Below are positions 60,728 to 64,000 of a DNA stretch of 64,000 nucleotides, piece by piece (the stretch's first letter is position 1; every line of letters starts with the position of its first letter). Source of the stretch: Candidatus Dietzia intestinigallinarum (GTDB lineage Bacteria; Actinomycetota; Actinomycetes; Mycobacteriales; Mycobacteriaceae); NCBI GenBank assembly GCA_019119875.1, contig DWWG01000234.1:16803-80802 (forward strand), given 5' to 3'. The notes below the pieces were generated by a model. The model had not been told where the DNA came from and made no database searches. It was given only the letters and a program-made list of their open reading frames with translations. The translations under genes were made by a program, and so were the position numbers.

Positions 60728-61570
60728 ATGGCAGTCATCTCCATGAAGCAGCTGCTCGACGCAGGTGCTCACTTCGGTCACCAGACCCGCCGCTGGAACC
60801 CGAAGATGCGTCGGTTCATCTTCACCGACCGCAACGGCATCTACATCATCGACCTGCAGCAGACCCTGACGTACATCGACCAGGCGTACGATTTCGTCAA
60901 GGAGACCGTCGCCCACGGCGGCACCGTCCTGTTCGTCGGCACCAAGAAGCAGGCCCAGGAGGCCATCGCGGAAGAGGCCTCCAAGGTCGGGATGCCGTAC
61001 GTCAACCAGCGCTGGCTGGGCGGCATGCTCACCAACTTCCAGACCGTGCACAAGCGGCTCCTGCGTCTCAAGGAGCTCGAGTCGATGGAGCAGTCCGGCG
61101 GCTTCGAGGGACGCACCAAGAAGGAAATCCTCATGCTCACGCGTGAGAAGAACAAGCTCGAGCGCACGCTCGGCGGTATGCGTGACATGACCAAGGTTCC
61201 GTCCGTGGTGTGGATCGTCGACACGAACAAGGAGCACATCGCCGTCGGCGAGGCCCGCAAGCTGGGCATCCCGGTCGTCGCGATCCTCGACACCAACTGT
61301 GACCCGGATGTGGTCGACTACCCGATCCCGGCGAACGACGACGCGATCCGCTCCGTCACCGTGCTCACCCGTGTCGTCGCCTCCGCCGTCGCCGAGGGCC
61401 TCAAGTCCCGCGGTCAGGCCGGCAAGGTCACCGGCGAAGAGGCCGAGCCGCTCGCCGAGTGGGAGACCGAGCAGCTCGATCAGGTCACCGGCGAGGCCGC
61501 CGCCCCGGAGGCGACCGAGGCCCCCGCGGCCGAGGCGCCTGCCGCCGGGGCTCCCGCCTCCGAGGCCTGA
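60728..61570 (+). CDS. rpsB: 30S ribosomal protein S2
   Basis: [47 protein letters not shown]. Confidence 0.97.
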   Translation: MAVISMKQLLDAGAHFGHQTRRWNPKMRRFIFTDRNGIYIIDLQQTLTYIDQAYDFVKETVAHGGTVLFVGTKKQAQEAIAEEASKVGMPYVNQRWLGGMLTNFQTVHKRLLRLKELESMEQSGGFEGRTKKEILMLTREKNKLERTLGGMRDMTKVPSVVWIVDTNKEHIAVGEARKLGIPVVAILDTNCDPDVVDYPIPANDDAIRSVTVLTRVVASAVAEGLKSRGQAGKVTGEEAEPLAEWETEQLDQVTGEAAAPEATEAPAAEAPAAGAPASEA

Positions 61571-61596
61571 GCCAGCCGCACCAGCTCGAGACAGTC

Positions 61597-61645
61597 GGGC
61601 CCGGCCGCCCATGACCCCGCAGGGGTCGTCCGGGTGGCCGGGCCC
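61597..61645 (+). terminator. large hairpin between rpsB and tsf
   Basis: GGGCCCGGCCGCCCATGACCCC-gca-GGGGTCGTCCGGGTGGCCGGGCCC. Confidence 0.6.
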
Positions 61646-61774
61646 GAGCTGTCACCGGTGGTGGGCCCGACGTCCATCCGCGCCGCGGCGTCTAGGGTGG
61701 AGGCGGATCCCCGCCGACCGACGTGAAAACCTTTTACGACACATCCAACCCCATAAGAGGAGGGTCGCCCCACA

Positions 61775-62599
61775 ATGGCGAACTACACCGCTGCCGACGT
61801 CAAGCGTCTGCGTGAGCTCACCGGCTCCGGGATGATGGACTGCAAGAAGGCTCTCGAGGAAGCCGAAGGCGACTTCGACAAGGCCGTCGAGGTCCTGCGT
61901 ATCAAGGGCGCCAAGGACGTGGGCAAGCGCGCCGAGCGCACCACCGCCGAGGGGCTCGTCGCCGTCAAGGACGGCGTCATGATCGAGCTCAACTCCGAGA
62001 CCGACTTCGTCGCCAAGAGCGCCGACTTCATCGAGCTGGCCAACAAGATCGTCGCCGTTGCGGCCGACCGGGGGATCTCCGACCTGGATGCTCTCAACGC
62101 CGCCGACCTGGACGGTTCCACTGTCGCCGACGCCGTCGTGGGCTTCTCCGCCAAGTCCGGTGAGAAGCTCGTCCTGCGGCGCGTGGGCAAGCTCGACGGC
62201 CAGGTGGCCGTCTACCTCCACAAGCGTTCCTCGGACCTGCCGCCGGCCGTCGGCGTCATGGTCGCCTACACCGGCGAGGGCGAGGCCGCCGAGGGTGCCG
62301 CTCGTGCCGCCGCGATGCAGATCGCCGCGCTCAAGGCTCAGTACGTTACCCGCGACGAGGTCCCGGCCGACATCGTGGCCAAGGAGCGCGAGATCGCCGA
62401 GGCCACCGCTCGCGAGGAGGGCAAGCCGGAGCAGGCGCTGCCCAAGATCGTCGAGGGGCGTCTCAACGGCTTCTACAAGGACGTCGTCCTGCTCGACCAG
62501 CCCTCCGTGACCGACAACAAGAAGACCGTCGGTACCGTGCTGGAGGAGGCGGGTGTCCAGGTGACCGCGTTCCTGCGCTTCGAGGTGGGCCAGGCGTGA
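61775..62599 (+). CDS. tsf: translation elongation factor Ts
   Basis: [47 protein letters not shown]. Confidence 0.97.
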   Translation: MANYTAADVKRLRELTGSGMMDCKKALEEAEGDFDKAVEVLRIKGAKDVGKRAERTTAEGLVAVKDGVMIELNSETDFVAKSADFIELANKIVAVAADRGISDLDALNAADLDGSTVADAVVGFSAKSGEKLVLRRVGKLDGQVAVYLHKRSSDLPPAVGVMVAYTGEGEAAEGAARAAAMQIAALKAQYVTRDEVPADIVAKEREIAEATAREEGKPEQALPKIVEGRLNGFYKDVVLLDQPSVTDNKKTVGTVLEEAGVQVTAFLRFEVGQA

Positions 62600-62632
62600 G
62601 ATGAGCCCGACCCGTCACGCGCGGGTGAACCG

Positions 62633-62669
62633 ACGACGGCGGTACCCGGAGTTCGGGTGCCGCCGTCGT
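62633..62669 (+). terminator. terminator hairpin after tsf
   Basis: ACGACGGCGGTACCCGGA-gt-TCGGGTGCCGCCGTCGT. Confidence 0.7.
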
Positions 62670-62851
62670 TCGTCTGCCGGGGCGGGGCGCGGGCGGGTGT
62701 GACCGACGTCCGGCGGGCTGCGCTGTGGCGGGCGTGCCGATAGGGCAGAATGAATCCGGCTCCACCGAGGGCCGACACGCTCCTGAAGAGACACATGGTC
62801 AGGGGCGACGACGCGCGACACGGGCTCGATCCGCCCGGGACGAGGAGAACG

Positions 62852-63577
62852 ATGACCGACCCGCGGCACGGGTACAAACGTGTGATGCTCAAGCTGGGTG
62901 GCGAGATGTTCGGCGGCGGCAGCGTGGGGATCGATCCGGATGTGGTGCAGTCCGTCGCCCGCCAGATCGCGGAGGTCTCGCGGACCGGCGCGCAGATCGC
63001 CATCGTCATCGGTGGTGGGAACTTCTTCCGGGGGGCGCAGCTCCAGCAGCGCGGACTGGACCGCGCGCGCAGCGACTATATGGGCATGCTCGGCACCGTG
63101 ATGAACTGTCTCGCTCTGCAGGACTTTCTCGAGCAGGAGGGCGTCTCGACCCGCGTCCAGACCGCCATACACATGGGCCAGGTCGCCGAGCCGTACATCC
63201 CGCTGCGCGCCGACCGGCACCTGGACAAGGGGCGGGTCGTGATCTTCGGCGCCGGAATGGGGATGCCGTACTTCTCGACCGACACCACGGCCGCGCAGCG
63301 TGCGCTGGAGATCCGCGCGGACGTGCTGCTCATGGCCAAGGCCGTCGACGGGGTCTACTCGGACGACCCGCGGACGAACCCCGACGCGGAGCTCTTCACC
63401 AGCATCGAACACCGCGAATGCCTCGAAAAGGGTCTCAAGGTCGCGGACGCCACGGCGTTCAGTCTCTGTATGGACAACAATATGCCGATTCTGGTCTTCA
63501 ACATGCTCACCGAGGGAAACATCGCCCGTGCGGTCGCGGGGGAGCAGATCGGGACACTGGTGAGCAGCCCGGACTGA
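62852..63577 (+). CDS. pyrH: UMP kinase
   Basis: [56 protein letters not shown]. Confidence 0.96.
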   Translation: MTDPRHGYKRVMLKLGGEMFGGGSVGIDPDVVQSVARQIAEVSRTGAQIAIVIGGGNFFRGAQLQQRGLDRARSDYMGMLGTVMNCLALQDFLEQEGVSTRVQTAIHMGQVAEPYIPLRADRHLDKGRVVIFGAGMGMPYFSTDTTAAQRALEIRADVLLMAKAVDGVYSDDPRTNPDAELFTSIEHRECLEKGLKVADATAFSLCMDNNMPILVFNMLTEGNIARAVAGEQIGTLVSSPD

Positions 63578-63631
63578 ACACCCGACCGAAGGACCCCGCC
63601 CCACCTGACCACAACGAAAAGAGACGAGAAG

Positions 63632-64000
63632 ATGATCGACGACACCCTGCTCGAGGCCGAGGAGAAAATGGAGAAGGCGATCGAGCACGTCCGCGAGGAG
63701 CTCGCCGCCATCCGTACCGGTCGCGCGAACCCCGGCATGTTCAACCGGGTCGTATGTGAGTACTACGGCACCATGACGCCCATCACCCAGATGGCGACCA
63801 TCACGGTCCCCGAGCCGCGCATGCTCATCATCAAGCCGTACGAGATGTCGCAGATCGGCCCGATCGAGAACGCGATCCGGAACTCGGACCTCGGCGTGAA
63901 CCCGACCAACGACGGTCAGGTTCTCCGCGTCACGGTCCCGCAGCTCACCGAGGAGCGTCGCCGTGACCTGGTCAAGCAGGCCAAGGCCAAGGCCGAGGAC
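63632..64000 (+). CDS. frr: ribosome recycling factor (truncated by window end)
   Basis: [76 protein letters not shown]; not in the supplied ORF track because no stop is present. Confidence 0.96.
   Translation, partial: MIDDTLLEAEEKMEKAIEHVREELAAIRTGRANPGMFNRVVCEYYGTMTPITQMATITVPEPRMLIIKPYEMSQIGPIENAIRNSDLGVNPTNDGQVLRVTVPQLTEERRRDLVKQAKAKAED

Overview
The window is high-GC actinobacterial (Mycobacteriales-type) chromosomal core. Gene order closely follows the conserved block FAH-gltX-IclR-leuCD-hup-mutT1-ppk-cofC-gpsA-ddl-thiL-ung-DAK2-recG-rsmD-coaD-(DivIVA-like)-DUF177-rnc-mutM-osmC-acyP-smc-ftsY-amt-glnK-glnD-ffh-rpsP-KH-rimM-trmD-rplS-lepB-rnhB-DUF2469-YraN-ComM-dprA-xerC-rpsB-tsf-pyrH-frr. 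Three tRNA genes are present: Gln-CTG and two near-identical Glu-CTC copies. No CRISPR array, transposase or phage gene was seen. Lineage-specific material sits at a few breakpoints of this order: (i) TetR + DHA2 MFS exporter between the duplicated tRNA-Glu genes; (ii) a tightly packed mini-XRE / histidine kinase / NarL response regulator / ABC ATPase / two ABC-2 permeases cassette between mutM and osmC, with a perfect 11-bp-arm palindrome ahead of the ABC genes; (iii) sdhCAB between smc and ftsY; (iv) a lone isochorismate synthase next to gltX. Regulatory candidates include a leaderless 16-aa uORF with rare Leu codons (TTA CTT) overlapping the leuC start, an IR operator between iclR and leuC, paired DnaA boxes plus a long structured leader upstream of rpsB, a perfect 16-bp-arm hairpin inside the 5' end of lepB, and a GlnR-like box upstream of amt. 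All assignments come from reading the sequence and translations by eye; no database search was run.
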